A stretch of 64,000 nucleotides of DNA. Origin: an uncultured Bacteroidales bacterium. GTDB lineage: Bacteria > Bacteroidota > Bacteroidia > Bacteroidales > UBA932. Each line of letters starts with the position of its first letter. The stretch's first letter is position 1. Position numbers and translations under genes: made by a program. The stretch spans positions 102,911 to 166,910 of the forward strand of contig CAJOLJ010000002.1 in assembly GCA_905235445.1 (NCBI GenBank), in the 5' to 3' direction. A model generated the notes under the pieces. The model was given only the letters and a program-made list of their open reading frames with translations, was not told the origin of the DNA and ran no database searches. Positions 9,478-20,300 of this stretch are shown piece by piece.

Positions 9478-10608
9478 CTACACATACGCGTCCCATCTTC
9501 CGTCATCTTCCTCCCCTTCCTCATCCTCATATTCCGGTATGTAATACTCCTCTATCTCATCCGCATATTCCTGCAGAAACCCACAGCGGTATGCCGTGAC
9601 GACATCTTCAAGACACTCCTCGTCCCCTAGTCGCAGGGCCAGCAGTTCAAAGATGGCCTTCTGTTCCTTCCCGTATCCTTGGGGCACTTCACCCCCGTCA
9701 TCAATCATCTCGGCAAGGAAATCGTAAGCCACGCCGCATCCCATCTGTCCGCTTTTCATAAGGAGGTTCCAGGCCTTGGAACGTGACTGTTCGAACCCGC
9801 CCATCCCAAAATAAAGCGCCCTTCCAAGCATGCAATATCCAACCTCGCTTCCAAGTGACATCGCACTCAGAAGGAGTTTCTCTATTCTTGCATGCAAATC
9901 TTCCCTTTCCATCGAGGGGGCATCCTCATACTTTCCAAGAAGTTCCTGTGCCTCAACCACATAAGCCACTCCACAACCCGCCCTCTGGGCCTCGGACAGC
10001 TCCTCCCGGTCCCGGGGATGGAGATAAAGCCTGCCTTCCCATGCCATGAGGCAGCCTTTGCATGTCCCTGTTTTGAAAGCCTCGTAAGCATCCTCTCTGA
10101 GCCCCGCCCCTTCAAGCGCCCAGCCCAGAAGGCAATGCCAGGCGGGATCCGCATCGGGGGAAGATGCTATCTCGTGCCTGATTTCAGCGATAGCCTCAGC
10201 AACATCACCATACCCGTCATAATAGCTGTACTTGTCCTTGCAGCGCTGCATGCGGGCAAGCAGGCTTCCTTTCCTGGCGGCCTCGTCCCTCATCTTGACA
10301 TACTTGAGCCTGTCAACGCAGCCTTCGTCCCCTCTACGGAATACGAGCGACTTGCCGAAGGTAGCCTCGGGACATCCTCCCCTCTCGGAGAAGTCATACA
10401 GTTCCCTGACCTTCGGGAACATCTTCGGATCTCCCATCAGATGGTAATATCTTCCCAGGACGAACGCAGCCATGGGACTGTCGGATGAAAGCTTTTCAAG
10501 ACAGGCTATGTCCTCTGGATAAAGCATCATCACCCTGGCATAGTCAGTGCACAGACGGAGAAGTTCCCCATCACTAAGGGCGGAAATGGAACATTGGGTG
10601 GCAGTCAT
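9478..10608 (-). CDS. Sel1-like/TPR-like repeat protein
   Basis: Helical repeats (GRALYFGMGGFEQSRSKAWNLLMKSGQMGCGVAYDFLAEMIDDGG); start MTATQCSISALSDGE at 10608 preferred. Confidence 0.7.
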   Translation of the reverse strand: MTATQCSISALSDGELLRLCTDYARVMMLYPEDIACLEKLSSDSPMAAFVLGRYYHLMGDPKMFPKVRELYDFSERGGCPEATFGKSLVFRRGDEGCVDRLKYVKMRDEAARKGSLLARMQRCKDKYSYYDGYGDVAEAIAEIRHEIASSPDADPAWHCLLGWALEGAGLREDAYEAFKTGTCKGCLMAWEGRLYLHPRDREELSEAQRAGCGVAYVVEAQELLGKYEDAPSMEREDLHARIEKLLLSAMSLGSEVGYCMLGRALYFGMGGFEQSRSKAWNLLMKSGQMGCGVAYDFLAEMIDDGGEVPQGYGKEQKAIFELLALRLGDEECLEDVVTAYRCGFLQEYADEIEEYYIPEYEDEEGEEDDGRWDAYV

Positions 10609-10696
10609 GGATACTGGGATTGGGAATGTTGAACTTTCTTGGCAAGGACGCACTCCTTGCAGCCACAAATTTATGGTTTTTTAGATTGATTCTTGT

Positions 10697-10705
10697 TACC
10701 TTTGC
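10697..10705 (+). promoter_or_regulatory. Candidate Bacteroidetes-type -7 element (TACCTTTGC) upstream of the SNF2 gene
   Basis: Matches TAnnTTTG; about 55 bp upstream of the proposed ATG at 10761. Confidence 0.4.
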
Positions 10706-10760
10706 CCCGCAACAGACCCATTGGATACAACATACTGACAATAACTATCAACCACCCGCC

Positions 10761-13700
10761 ATGCCACTCGCAGACTCACTCATCCCCAGAAGACTGTACG
10801 ACTTCCTGACACCGACCCAGGAAGTGGTCCTGTATATGGTCACGTTCATGGGACGATACAAGGACAACAACCTCATAGATGAGAAGATAATGCAGTACTT
10901 CTCCATATCGAAGGATGAGCTTACCGACTCTTTCAGGGTCCTTTCCGACCGAAAGCTCCTGAGCTTCAGCAGAGACAATATCCGTGGACTGTGCCGCACC
11001 TTCACGGGCCTTTTCTTCAGGCACGCCATCCACATCATCAAGTACAATCCCGCCATCCAGACCGTCCTCGAGAAAGTCCTCTGGACAGAGCAGAGCAGCA
11101 ATGCCACCTTCCTCTGGTCCCTATCCAAGAAACTCGTGAAAGGTGAACTCACATCCGATATCTGGCAGCCTCTTGACGTAACACTGGGCAGCGAGGACTG
11201 GTTTTACGCCCTGAAAGGATACATCTTCGACGAGAGGCTCCATCCCCTTTTCATCCATCTTCCGAAGCGCACCTTCCGTGATGTCATCACCCTGTACCTG
11301 AGCGACTGCTTCATGGCGGGCACCTACAGCGAAAAACTCTTTTTCCGCCTCGGGACCTTGATAGATGACCGCCCTTCCCTTCCCCCGCAGGATGCCTCCG
11401 CCCTCAGGGACCACATAGCATTGTATGGATGGCTATGCCTCGGACATGATTTCCCGGCCCCCCACAATGCTGACGACAACCCCTGGAGGAGAATGGCACA
11501 GAGCATAAGGGGCCTGTACAGGGGCGAGGACGTGAACTTTCTGGAGGAGAGGGACCCGGGTGGAAACAACTACTCCGACCATCAGAAAACGATTCCCCTG
11601 TATGACCCCATCTGCGCATTCTTTATTGCGGTAAGCCAGGAGAAAAAGACCTCCCTCTCAGAAAGGGAGGAACTGCCCCTCCTGATTTCTGGGATGGACC
11701 CCCGAAAAGAGAGGGAAAGGGGACTCATCCAGGACCTCTGGGACATCCTTTCGGAACATGGGATGTCCGATGAGAGAAGAAAGGCCCGGATACGCACCTT
11801 GTACCTCACGCTCGGGTCGAGTGTGGGAGGGCGGCGCTACTGCATGCTGCTGTCAAGGTATTTCGGGTACTCGGACCTCCTTGAACAGTTCAGTCCCCCT
11901 CCCTCCTCGAGGGAACAGCTTCCCCCTTTCCTCGAACTTGAATACACTTCCGTAATCGGCGCGAGGGTCCCTGCCGAGCTCTCCTCCAAGATAGGTCCCG
12001 CCGGCATCCTCGCTTCCATAAAAAGAATGGAAGTCTGGGAAAGTACTCTTTCGGACATATCCTCCATAATAGACGAGAACACCTTCGAGGACAGTGCCGA
12101 CGGCAATGGAGAAGAAGGCTCGGACGGGAGACCGTCTTCCTTCCGGTTCATCTATGTAATCCACGAAAGCGGCTCTTTCGAGGTCCGTTCCCAAAGCAGG
12201 GCTGCAGGGAAAGGTGAGGAGTTCAAGGGCCTCGGAACACACCTTGACACCGGTGACTTCTGTGCCCTCGGGGCGCTGAGCGGCCTTGACCTTGAAATCG
12301 CTTCCCGCCTCAAAGCCTTTCGCCGGGTCAGCGTCGATGCCACGGAGGTGCTGCCGCTGCTGGTCAGAAGTGACAGGGTGTTCACCGAGAAGGAGAGAAA
12401 ACTCATGCCGCTTCAGGTACGGACGGATGTCCCTTACCTTGAGGTGAAAGAGAAGGACGGGGCATTTCTGGCCCTCTCCAACATAGCTCACTCGAACATC
12501 TGGAAGAAGAACGAGAGGAATGTGTTCCTTCTTGACGGAAACCGCATAACGGTAATCGGGGCCACTCCCCTGCAGAGGGAACTTGTCTCCAAGTTCCTCT
12601 CCCGGGGCATATACCCACTTGCTGCCGCCCCTGTCCTCCGGGAGACTCTCCGTAAACTCTCCCGCATCCTGGAAGTCCGAAGCGACCTTCTCAGTGACCT
12701 CACTGATGCCGACATCCCCCAAGGAGACTCCCGCCTTTACTTGCAGCTGACTCCCGGAAAGGACTCCTCTTTCATCCTGGAGGCCATGGTCCGTCCCCTG
12801 GAGGAAGAGGATGAAGCCTTCTCGCCCGCAGAAGGCCCCGCTATCGTGCACATGGGCTCAGCCCAAAGAAGGCTCAAAGTGAGAAGGGACATCCTGAGGG
12901 AAAGGAAGAACCTGTCCCTTCTCGTGGAATTCCTATCCGGGAAAAGCGCTGTTCCCTGTCCAGGGGCGGACGCTTTCCGGCAGGAAGTGACGGGAAGCCC
13001 ACTGTATGAACTTCCGGCCCAGACCGTTCTCGCCCTTCTTGAATGGTGCCCCGCCCATGAGGAGGACATCGTGGTCAGATGGCCAAAGGGAGGGAAGATA
13101 GAACTTCTCGGGAACCTCGACAAAGAGGACGTGAACCTAAGAATCTCTTCCAGGGAGAACTGGTTCGAAGTGGAAGGTGAGGTGAACCTCGGTGATGGCA
13201 ACACCTTGCCACTGTCAATGCTGCTTAACATCCTGGGAGAAGAAAAGGGGCGCGGTTCCAAGTATATCCGCCTTTCATCAAAGCAGTACCTGAACCTCGC
13301 CTCATCGCTCAGACGGCAGCTCAAGGAGCTGGAAGCGATATCCGAGGAAGGACGGGAAGGCGCAAGAATCCCGAAACTGCGCATCGGGGCCCTCTCCAGG
13401 ATAATCCATAGCGGGGAACTCACCGCTCAGGCGGACTCTTCCCTGTCCGATCTTGAAAAGAGAATCCAGGACAGCGAGTCTCTCTGTGCACCCATCCCAT
13501 CGGAACTTAACGCCACCCTCAGGGACTACCAGGTCGACGGGTACCGCTGGATGGTGAAGCTCGACAGCTGGGGAGCGGGAGCCTGCCTGGGGGATGATAT
13601 GGGACTGGGAAAGACCCTCCAGACAATAGCGTTCCTCCTTCACAAGAAAGAGCAGGGAGCCTCCCTTGTCATCGCACCGGCATCAGTCATACTGAACTGG

Positions 13701-14885
13701 AGGAACGAGCTCGGGAAGTTCTCCCCGACACTCGGTGTGAGGGTGCTCAACGCTGCCACCGACAGGGCCGAAGCCATCAGGGGAGCCGGTCCCGGGGACG
13801 TGGTCATAACGACCTACGGGCTTCTCGGTTCAGAAATCGATCTTCTGAGTTCCAGGACCTGGAACGTAACAGTGCTCGATGAAGCCCACATCATAAGGAA
13901 CCGCCGCACAAAAACGAGTGAGGCTGCTATGAGGCTCTCTTCCGCCTCCAGGATCATTCTTACCGGCACCCCGGTTCAGAATTACCTCGGGGAACTGTGG
14001 AATCTCTTCCAGTTCCTGAACCCGGGGCTCCTGGGTTCATACGAGAAGTTCCACGCCAAGTTCATCGTTCCCATACAGCAGCACCAGGACTCCGAGAGGT
14101 CCGAGCAGCTGCGAAAGATAGTCCAGCCATTCATGCTCCGCCGCACCAAGGCTGAAGTCATAGACGAACTTCCCGATAAGACAGAGGTCATAAGATACGT
14201 TTCCTTCACACCCGAGGAAATGCTCCTGTATGAGGACATGAGGGAGAAAGCGAGAACCGCAATAGCGGGAGCGAGGAAAGTCAACATGAGACTTCTTTCC
14301 GATATCACCAAGCTTCGCCAGTGCGCCTGCTCCGCCACCCTGGTCCGGGACGGCTGGATAGGTGCCACATCGAAAGTGGAGGCCTTCTCAGAACTCATCG
14401 GAGAGATACTTGAAGGAGGAAACAAGGTTCTAGTGTTCAGCCAGTTCACTTCCTTCCTGTCCCTTTGCAAGGAAGCCCTTGACAAGAGCGGCATTCCCTA
14501 CTTCTACCTTGACGGGGCCACCCCGATAGGAAAGAGGGAACAGATGGTCCGCTCCTTCCAGGAGGGTGGTCAGGGGAATGCAGGTGTGTTCATGATCTCG
14601 CTGATGGCTGGAGGACTGGGGCTGAACCTCACCGCAGCCAACTACGTCATCCATCTGGACCCGTGGTGGAACCCTGCCGCGGAGCAACAGGCCACCGACC
14701 GGGCCTACCGCATAGGACAGAGACAGAGCGTCACCGTATACCACCTGATTTCCCAGAACACAATTGAGGAGAAGATACTGCGTCTTCACAAGACGAAGCA
14801 GGACATTGCGGACAGCATCCTCTCCGGGACGGACAAGTCCCACGCCCTTACCATCGAAGACCTCCAGGGGCTTGTGGAGAAATAA
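10761..14885 (+). CDS. SNF2-family DEAD/DEAH helicase
   Basis: GACLGDDMGLGKTLQTIAFLLHKK (Walker A), VLDEAHIIRNRRT, RIILTGTPVQNYLGELWNLFQFLNPG, GLGLNLTAANYVIHLDPWWNPAAEQQATDRAYRIGQ. Start MPLADSLIPRRLYDFL at 10761. Confidence 0.95.
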   Translation: MPLADSLIPRRLYDFLTPTQEVVLYMVTFMGRYKDNNLIDEKIMQYFSISKDELTDSFRVLSDRKLLSFSRDNIRGLCRTFTGLFFRHAIHIIKYNPAIQTVLEKVLWTEQSSNATFLWSLSKKLVKGELTSDIWQPLDVTLGSEDWFYALKGYIFDERLHPLFIHLPKRTFRDVITLYLSDCFMAGTYSEKLFFRLGTLIDDRPSLPPQDASALRDHIALYGWLCLGHDFPAPHNADDNPWRRMAQSIRGLYRGEDVNFLEERDPGGNNYSDHQKTIPLYDPICAFFIAVSQEKKTSLSEREELPLLISGMDPRKERERGLIQDLWDILSEHGMSDERRKARIRTLYLTLGSSVGGRRYCMLLSRYFGYSDLLEQFSPPPSSREQLPPFLELEYTSVIGARVPAELSSKIGPAGILASIKRMEVWESTLSDISSIIDENTFEDSADGNGEEGSDGRPSSFRFIYVIHESGSFEVRSQSRAAGKGEEFKGLGTHLDTGDFCALGALSGLDLEIASRLKAFRRVSVDATEVLPLLVRSDRVFTEKERKLMPLQVRTDVPYLEVKEKDGAFLALSNIAHSNIWKKNERNVFLLDGNRITVIGATPLQRELVSKFLSRGIYPLAAAPVLRETLRKLSRILEVRSDLLSDLTDADIPQGDSRLYLQLTPGKDSSFILEAMVRPLEEEDEAFSPAEGPAIVHMGSAQRRLKVRRDILRERKNLSLLVEFLSGKSAVPCPGADAFRQEVTGSPLYELPAQTVLALLEWCPAHEEDIVVRWPKGGKIELLGNLDKEDVNLRISSRENWFEVEGEVNLGDGNTLPLSMLLNILGEEKGRGSKYIRLSSKQYLNLASSLRRQLKELEAISEEGREGARIPKLRIGALSRIIHSGELTAQADSSLSDLEKRIQDSESLCAPIPSELNATLRDYQVDGYRWMVKLDSWGAGACLGDDMGLGKTLQTIAFLLHKKEQGASLVIAPASVILNWRNELGKFSPTLGVRVLNAATDRAEAIRGAGPGDVVITTYGLLGSEIDLLSSRTWNVTVLDEAHIIRNRRTKTSEAAMRLSSASRIILTGTPVQNYLGELWNLFQFLNPGLLGSYEKFHAKFIVPIQQHQDSERSEQLRKIVQPFMLRRTKAEVIDELPDKTEVIRYVSFTPEEMLLYEDMREKARTAIAGARKVNMRLLSDITKLRQCACSATLVRDGWIGATSKVEAFSELIGEILEGGNKVLVFSQFTSFLSLCKEALDKSGIPYFYLDGATPIGKREQMVRSFQEGGQGNAGVFMISLMAGGLGLNLTAANYVIHLDPWWNPAAEQQATDRAYRIGQRQSVTVYHLISQNTIEEKILRLHKTKQDIADSILSGTDKSHALTIEDLQGLVEK

Positions 14886-14935
14886 GACAGGGCATGGATT
14901 TTGTTCCTGATATCCATGACCGAAAATCTTACGCC

Positions 14936-15412
14936 ATGAAAAGAAACACACTTATTTCACCGGGTGCCATCAAGTCCATTCTCCGAAGGGCGCTTCCCGC
15001 CTTGGGGCTGTGCCTCATTGCTTTCCTTGCCTTCGACTTCCCGGCCGCAGCGCAGGCAATTCGCAATTCCTCATACCAGACCGTAGGTTACGTCAAATCC
15101 GACGGCACTATCCAGGACTCCTCATACAGGACCATCGGTTACTTCAAAGATGACGGGAGGGTACAGGACTCCTCCTACAGGACCGTCGGCTACATCAAGA
15201 ATGACGGTACCATCCAGGACTCCTCCTACAGGACCGTCGGCTACATCAAGGATGACGGGAGGGTACAGGACTCCTCCTACAGGACCATCGGCTACATCAA
15301 GAATGACGGTACCATCCAGGACTCCAGCTACAGGACCATAGGTCATGCATCTGGGACACCGGCGAGATGCGCTGCGGCATTCTTTTTCTTCTTCGAGATG
15401 TGGGGGAAGTAA
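14936..15412 (+). CDS. Secreted repeat protein, 5-fold beta-flower type
   Basis: Signal-peptide-like N-terminus, then five SSYRT(V/I)GYIK(N/D)DG(T/R)(I/V)QD repeats of 17 aa and a partial sixth. Confidence 0.8.
   Translation: MKRNTLISPGAIKSILRRALPALGLCLIAFLAFDFPAAAQAIRNSSYQTVGYVKSDGTIQDSSYRTIGYFKDDGRVQDSSYRTVGYIKNDGTIQDSSYRTVGYIKDDGRVQDSSYRTIGYIKNDGTIQDSSYRTIGHASGTPARCAAAFFFFFEMWGK
15068..15322 (+). repeat. Coding tandem repeat, 5 x 51 bp, with a 102-bp higher-order period
   Basis: Units begin at 15068, 15119, 15170, 15221 and 15272. DDGRVQD and NDGTIQD unit types alternate; the segment at about 15149 recurs almost exactly at 15251. Confidence 0.9.
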
Positions 15413-15435
15413 AGTTCCCCCTATACGGCAAAAGC

Positions 15436-15480
15436 CATCCTCCGCTTCCCGAATACCGGAAACGGAGGATGCTTTATTTG
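15436..15480. terminator. Terminator-like hairpin between convergent genes
   Basis: CATCCTCCG ... CGGAGGATG followed by ctttattt. Confidence 0.55.
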
Positions 15481-15530
15481 GTGTAGCCCCTCACCTCCAT
15501 GGGGAGAGGTTTTTCGAAACATGGAAGGTC

Positions 15531-16112
15531 CTAGAAAATCTGGCAGACCATCCTTATGAAGTCCTTGCCGAAACAGAACTTCTTTCCTGCCGGAGTGAAA
15601 CCGCATTTGGCGTACATCTCCTGGAGTCCCTTGGCCTCGCTTTCCACTATCAGTGCAGCGAGAGGAAAACCAAGCCCTTCGGCGGTTTCCAGAGCCTGGG
15701 ATACCAGCAGACTTCCGATGTGGTGTCCCCTGAACGAAGGGAGCACGCACAGGGAGTCAAGATAATACTCCCCTGCCCCGGTCTCATCATCCCACTGTGC
15801 CTTGTACTCGAACCCCGTCTTCTCCTTCACCATAGCGAAAGTCTTCTCCTTCATCTGGGGATACATGGCGCCGCTATAGGCCGTCAGGGCTCCAACCGGG
15901 ATATCTCCCACGGTAGCTACGATAGTGTTGCGATATGAGTAGAGTGTATCGGGCTGGGCACAGACCTCGCTGAGCACTTCCAGCATCTCAAAATTCTCTT
16001 TCGAAAATTCTTTCGAGAAGACAGGCATGCCAATGGCGCTCATGACGCAGCGGGCAATGAATCTTCCTTCGGTGGGGCGAGCCTTCCGAACTTCTATTTT
16101 CAACTGGTCCAT
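15531..16112 (-). CDS. GNAT-family N-acetyltransferase
   Basis: YYLDSLCVLPSFRGHHIGSLLVSQALETAEGLGFPLAALIVESEAKGLQEMYAKCGF; start MDQLKIEVRKARPTEGRFIARCVMSAIG at 16112. Confidence 0.88.
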   Translation of the reverse strand: MDQLKIEVRKARPTEGRFIARCVMSAIGMPVFSKEFSKENFEMLEVLSEVCAQPDTLYSYRNTIVATVGDIPVGALTAYSGAMYPQMKEKTFAMVKEKTGFEYKAQWDDETGAGEYYLDSLCVLPSFRGHHIGSLLVSQALETAEGLGFPLAALIVESEAKGLQEMYAKCGFTPAGKKFCFGKDFIRMVCQIF

Positions 16113-16386
16113 AATTAAATTGGTTATTAAGTGGAGATTCTCCTGCAAACTATTGAGGGCAACCTCTAATTTGCCTTAAAGATAAGGATAATTTTTACAA
16201 ATACAAGTTTTTCATCTTGGCTTTGCATTTCGCATTTCTTGCATTGTTCCTCCCAAAAATGGCCCCCGTAAGCCTCACTTGGCGTTTTAGGTCTTTTCCC
16301 GTTCCGAAATCCGAGGATGGCAAAAGGAAACTGCCGGGAGATTCCCGGCGGCTTGATACCCGGCCCCCGAGATTCCGACTTATCCA

Positions 16387-16683
16387 TCATAAAGGACTGT
16401 TTCCTTTTATCAGAATGAAATCCGATACCTGAAACTCGGCATGATTGGAAGAAGAGATATCTGCTGCCACATAAACTTTAGCCTCCGTTATCGGAATATA
16501 TTCCTTTTGCGACTTGCCCTTTACAAACTGTAAATATAGAGTCTGCACTTTCAAGTCAGTATTCATTATGCAGTTTACCATAACCGGTAAGTCCTCTTCT
16601 CCGGAATCCATGACAATAGTCTCGACACATGCCGTCATAAACAACACCGGCAACAAGACATATATGAGTCCAATACTTTTCAT
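16387..16683 (-). pseudogene. Truncated lipoprotein resembling the N-terminus of DUF4249 proteins
   Basis: 98 aa: lipobox FMTAC then VETIVMDSGEEDLPVMVNCIMNTDLKVQTLYLQFVKGKSQKEYIPITEAKVYV; DUF4249 proteins are usually several hundred aa. Confidence 0.5.
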
Positions 16684-16699
16684 CTTTCAAGAAGCCAAA

Positions 16700-18478
16700 T
16701 CAATGCACACGGTCCTGTACAATGATCACATCTCCCATAGGATCAAAAAAAGAGACTATCAAGTTAACCGGATTGTTTGTATAGCCTTCTATGATAGACA
16801 CCGAACTATCATTGCTTCCAATAATCTGCCATGCAGAATTATCTACACCCCACATATATCCATATTCTCCCCCAGTGTGTTTAACTTGATAATTTCCGTT
16901 GCTTCCCCAAATATTGTTCCCATTAATAAAAGTACCAGGTTTCCAAACAGATTCAATGTTTTTTGTGAGTTTATGCGTAATATTATCTATCTCAAATTGT
17001 GCAGTAACTGTTGTAGGTGATTCAAAAAAATGTCCCGGACTAGTAATATTACCTTTGACAATGGCCGTGGAATCAGTATGAGACACAATAGAAACGCTAT
17101 GCCCTACTAACCATGTAATAGAACTGGGATTCGGATAGTTTACTATATTGTACTGTGTATTTCTTGTTGTGGACAAGTAATTACTGCCTATAATATAAGG
17201 AATCAACTCTCCCTTTATGCTATGAGTATCACCAAAATTGTTTGGAGTAGAGCTATATTGAGGATGTTGAGATACAAGATGCATTATACTAACTGTCGAA
17301 CTTAGATACAACTCATAGGGCGACACATAGCTATCATCGTTCACACATGATGGCGGAATAGCTTCTGTCCAATAATGCAAAAAGAAATTATATCCATACT
17401 CTGTTACCCAAGCGTTTTCTGTTGATAAACATGATGTTGATATAGTCCTATTAGATGCAGACAAGGGACCTACAAATGCTCCACTGTAACACTGCCCCAT
17501 TACAACGTCTATCATTACCGAAGAGCCGAGCTTATTGAGCTCAGTATTAAGTTGATAAGGAGACAAAGTTTCATAATTCCAAAGATAAAAGAGTCCATAA
17601 GGGGAACCGTGATCCGTCATGAAAACCAACACTTCATCACCAGAGCTAACCAATTCACTCAAATTATCAAAAACAGTTGAAATACTAGTTCTGCTGGCAT
17701 TATACTGGACATCAATCGTAAGATCTCCATCTAAATCCGGATCCGAGCTAACATAAGTATTTGCGCTTGTCCGCTGATCCAATGCGGGGTCGGTTCCATC
17801 TGATATCAAACAAAAAATATTACCTTTTGGGTAGCCTAAGTCTTGGGTCAACTTAGTATAAACATTTACACAGTCATTATAGAAACGAGATTTATTATTT
17901 AAGCTATCGCAGCCGCCACTAATTATGACAGCCCACCGCGTAGTTCCACCTACTCGTTCCGGAATTCTTTGCATATTATCGATAACGGCTCCGCTTGTCC
18001 TATCTGACGGAATACAAATATTGCGAGAAGTATCCCATTTAATAACTGCACGTCCTTCTATTTCAACGACTGAGTACTCTCCTGATTTTACATCAACGAA
18101 AATGTGAGTCCAATAGTTGCGTCCAGATATAGAAGGGTCATTATCAATAACGAGAATCCATGAATCAAATTCAGGAGATTGGATATAAGAACAATCATTG
18201 ACATCCACAAAGTGCCCCACTCTATTGTAGGCAATTTTCGTTCCTGACGAAACAACTGTATCACTAATATCCACCCAACGACTGGAATATTGAGCAGTAA
18301 TAGGTTCAGCTATTCTAAATGCCTCCTCTTTACTAATCAGAACAAGTTTATCTTTTGAATCCGATTCTTCACTTCTTGTGGTAGGCTCAGATAAGAAAAG
18401 AACTTAATGATCCAAACTGTTTTGACAAGAGAGAGTTATCCAAAGACCGAATGTCACTAAATAAAGAACTCTTCGCAT
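16700..18478 (-). pseudogene. C13 (legumain-like) peptidase lipoprotein with an in-frame TAA
   Basis: ATG at 18478..18476 reads MRRVLYLVTFGLWITLSCQNSLDH, then TAA at 18406..18404, then VLFLSEPTTRSEESDSKDKLVLISKEEAFRIAEPITAQYSSRW in the same frame into the 524-aa ORF. Catalytic-like MTDHGS and MGQCYSGAF. Confidence 0.7.
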
Positions 18479-18976
18479 AACACTAACAATGATTGTCTAT
18501 TAATAATTATATGATTTGTAATTGATTATGCGGAAAACAAGTTAACCTGAACGTATTTATTATGTGTGCATCCTGTAAAGAAGCAACGCCGTGTGGAAAA
18601 TTATAGATTATTCAATTCAAAAATGGACTTACAATTATATCTCTGTTACAGTTATTTATGATTTATATTCACTAAAAAACATGTCTAGGTAAAGAGACTT
18701 CGATAAATGTGAAGCTTCCGCCGGTAAATGTACTCAATTATCCAACATACTGCGATAGTCTGTTTTAATAATGCGAATCTATGCGCTTCCTTGCATGCGG
18801 AGTGGTGGAATTTCCCTTTTTCCATCAAGGCATGAGTCAAAAAACCAATTGGATGGTCATTTCAGAAAAACCCAGATTGTTTATCTTTGTATCCGCAACG
18901 GGACAAATTCTCTCTTATGGAATGTCTCCAAAATACAACGAACCATTTTCGCAATAAAAACACCTCCCTTATGATT

Positions 18977-20203
18977 ATGAGAACAAGGACACCGGGCGCC
19001 GCCCTTCTTTTCGTCACCCTTCTGTTTCTTCTTCCATCCCAAGGCATGGACGCCAGGAAAAAGGGCAAGGCTGAGTATGTAATACTTGTTTCCATGGACG
19101 GATTCAGGCACGACTATGTCATCAAGTACTCAACCCCCACACTGAACGAGATGGCGAAAACCGGCGTGAGCACAGCCATGCTGCCTTCATTCCCGGCATC
19201 CACTTTCCCCAATCACTATGCCCTGGCGACCGGACTGGTTCCCGACCATAACGGGCTTGTGAACAACTCCTTCTGGAACCCGGATGCCAACGACTTTTAC
19301 TCCATGGGAGGGCCGAACCGGGACAACCCCGCATTCTATCTCGGGGAGCCCATCTGGAATACAGCCTCCCGGCAGGGCATCCTGACAGGAGTCCACTACT
19401 GGGTCGGATCGGAGTATGCCATAAACGGCAAACGGCCCGCCTACTACAGGCCCTATGACAATAACCTCCTCAGCTACGAGGCACGCACGGACTCGACCTT
19501 GGCACTGCTCAAAAAGCCCAAGGCACTAAGGCCCCGCCTCCTTATGCTCTACTTCGATGAGCCCGACCACACAGGGCACAGTTTCGGACCCGACAGCGAC
19601 GAGACGGGGGCACAGGTCGCGAGAGTTGACAGCATGATCTGCCGCCTCCGCAAGGGAATCAAGGAAATGGGCCTCCAAAAGAAAGTGGACCTCATCGTCC
19701 TTTCGGACCACGGCATGGCTGAAATCAGCCCGGACAGGGTTGTGAAGCCCTCCGACTACCTCAAAGAGGAGTGGTATGACCGTATGGTCGTGGGGACCCC
19801 GACTTCCATATTCAGCAAGAATGAGCAGTGCAGGGACTCCATCATGGCGGCCCTCAAAGGTGTCGAGCACATCCATGTCTGGAAGAAAGAGGACATTCCC
19901 GCCGAACTGGACTACGGCACGAGCAACAGGATAGGTGACATCCTGGTAGCCCCCGATGCCGGTTGGCAGTTCAGGGACCGTCCATCCCCTGGCAAGGGAG
20001 CACATGGATACTTCCCTTCCGACTCCCAGATGCAGACCGTATTCAGGGCGGAAGGACCGGATTTCAGGAAAGGATTCGAGGCCGCCCAGTTCCGTAACGT
20101 CTCCATCTATCCCCTCATCTGCTGGATCCTCGGGATTGAGCCCTCACCCAATGACGGGGACCTCGGAGAGATCAAGGATATGCTTCGCTACAAAACGGAC
20201 TAG
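18977..20203 (+). CDS. Alkaline phosphatase-superfamily protein, nucleotide pyrophosphatase/phosphodiesterase type, secreted
   Basis: VILVSMDGFRHDYVIKYSTPTLNEMAKTGVSTAMLPSFPASTFPNHYALATGLVPDHNGLVNNSFWNP; LIVLSDHGMAEISP. Confidence 0.92.
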   Translation: MRTRTPGAALLFVTLLFLLPSQGMDARKKGKAEYVILVSMDGFRHDYVIKYSTPTLNEMAKTGVSTAMLPSFPASTFPNHYALATGLVPDHNGLVNNSFWNPDANDFYSMGGPNRDNPAFYLGEPIWNTASRQGILTGVHYWVGSEYAINGKRPAYYRPYDNNLLSYEARTDSTLALLKKPKALRPRLLMLYFDEPDHTGHSFGPDSDETGAQVARVDSMICRLRKGIKEMGLQKKVDLIVLSDHGMAEISPDRVVKPSDYLKEEWYDRMVVGTPTSIFSKNEQCRDSIMAALKGVEHIHVWKKEDIPAELDYGTSNRIGDILVAPDAGWQFRDRPSPGKGAHGYFPSDSQMQTVFRAEGPDFRKGFEAAQFRNVSIYPLICWILGIEPSPNDGDLGEIKDMLRYKTD

Positions 20204-20228
20204 GCGTCATCTTGCCACTGACAGTTCT

Positions 20229-20265
20229 TAGGCGGGCCGAAACGGACGACCCGCCTATTTTTGTT
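20229..20265 (+). terminator. Terminator after the phosphodiesterase gene
   Basis: TAGGCGGG ... CCCGCCTA followed by tttttgtttg. Confidence 0.7.
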
Positions 20266-20300
20266 TGTTCGAAACGTTCCTTATCATCTGGCGTGCATTG

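Noticed and set aside
15068-15322. CRISPR-like array
   Set aside because: Repeats are contiguous, coding and lack spacers.
15122-15346. Overlapping minus and +2 frame ORFs across the beta-flower repeats
   Set aside because: Any frame lacking a stop in one 51-bp unit stays open across all units; this is a consequence of the repeat, not extra genes.
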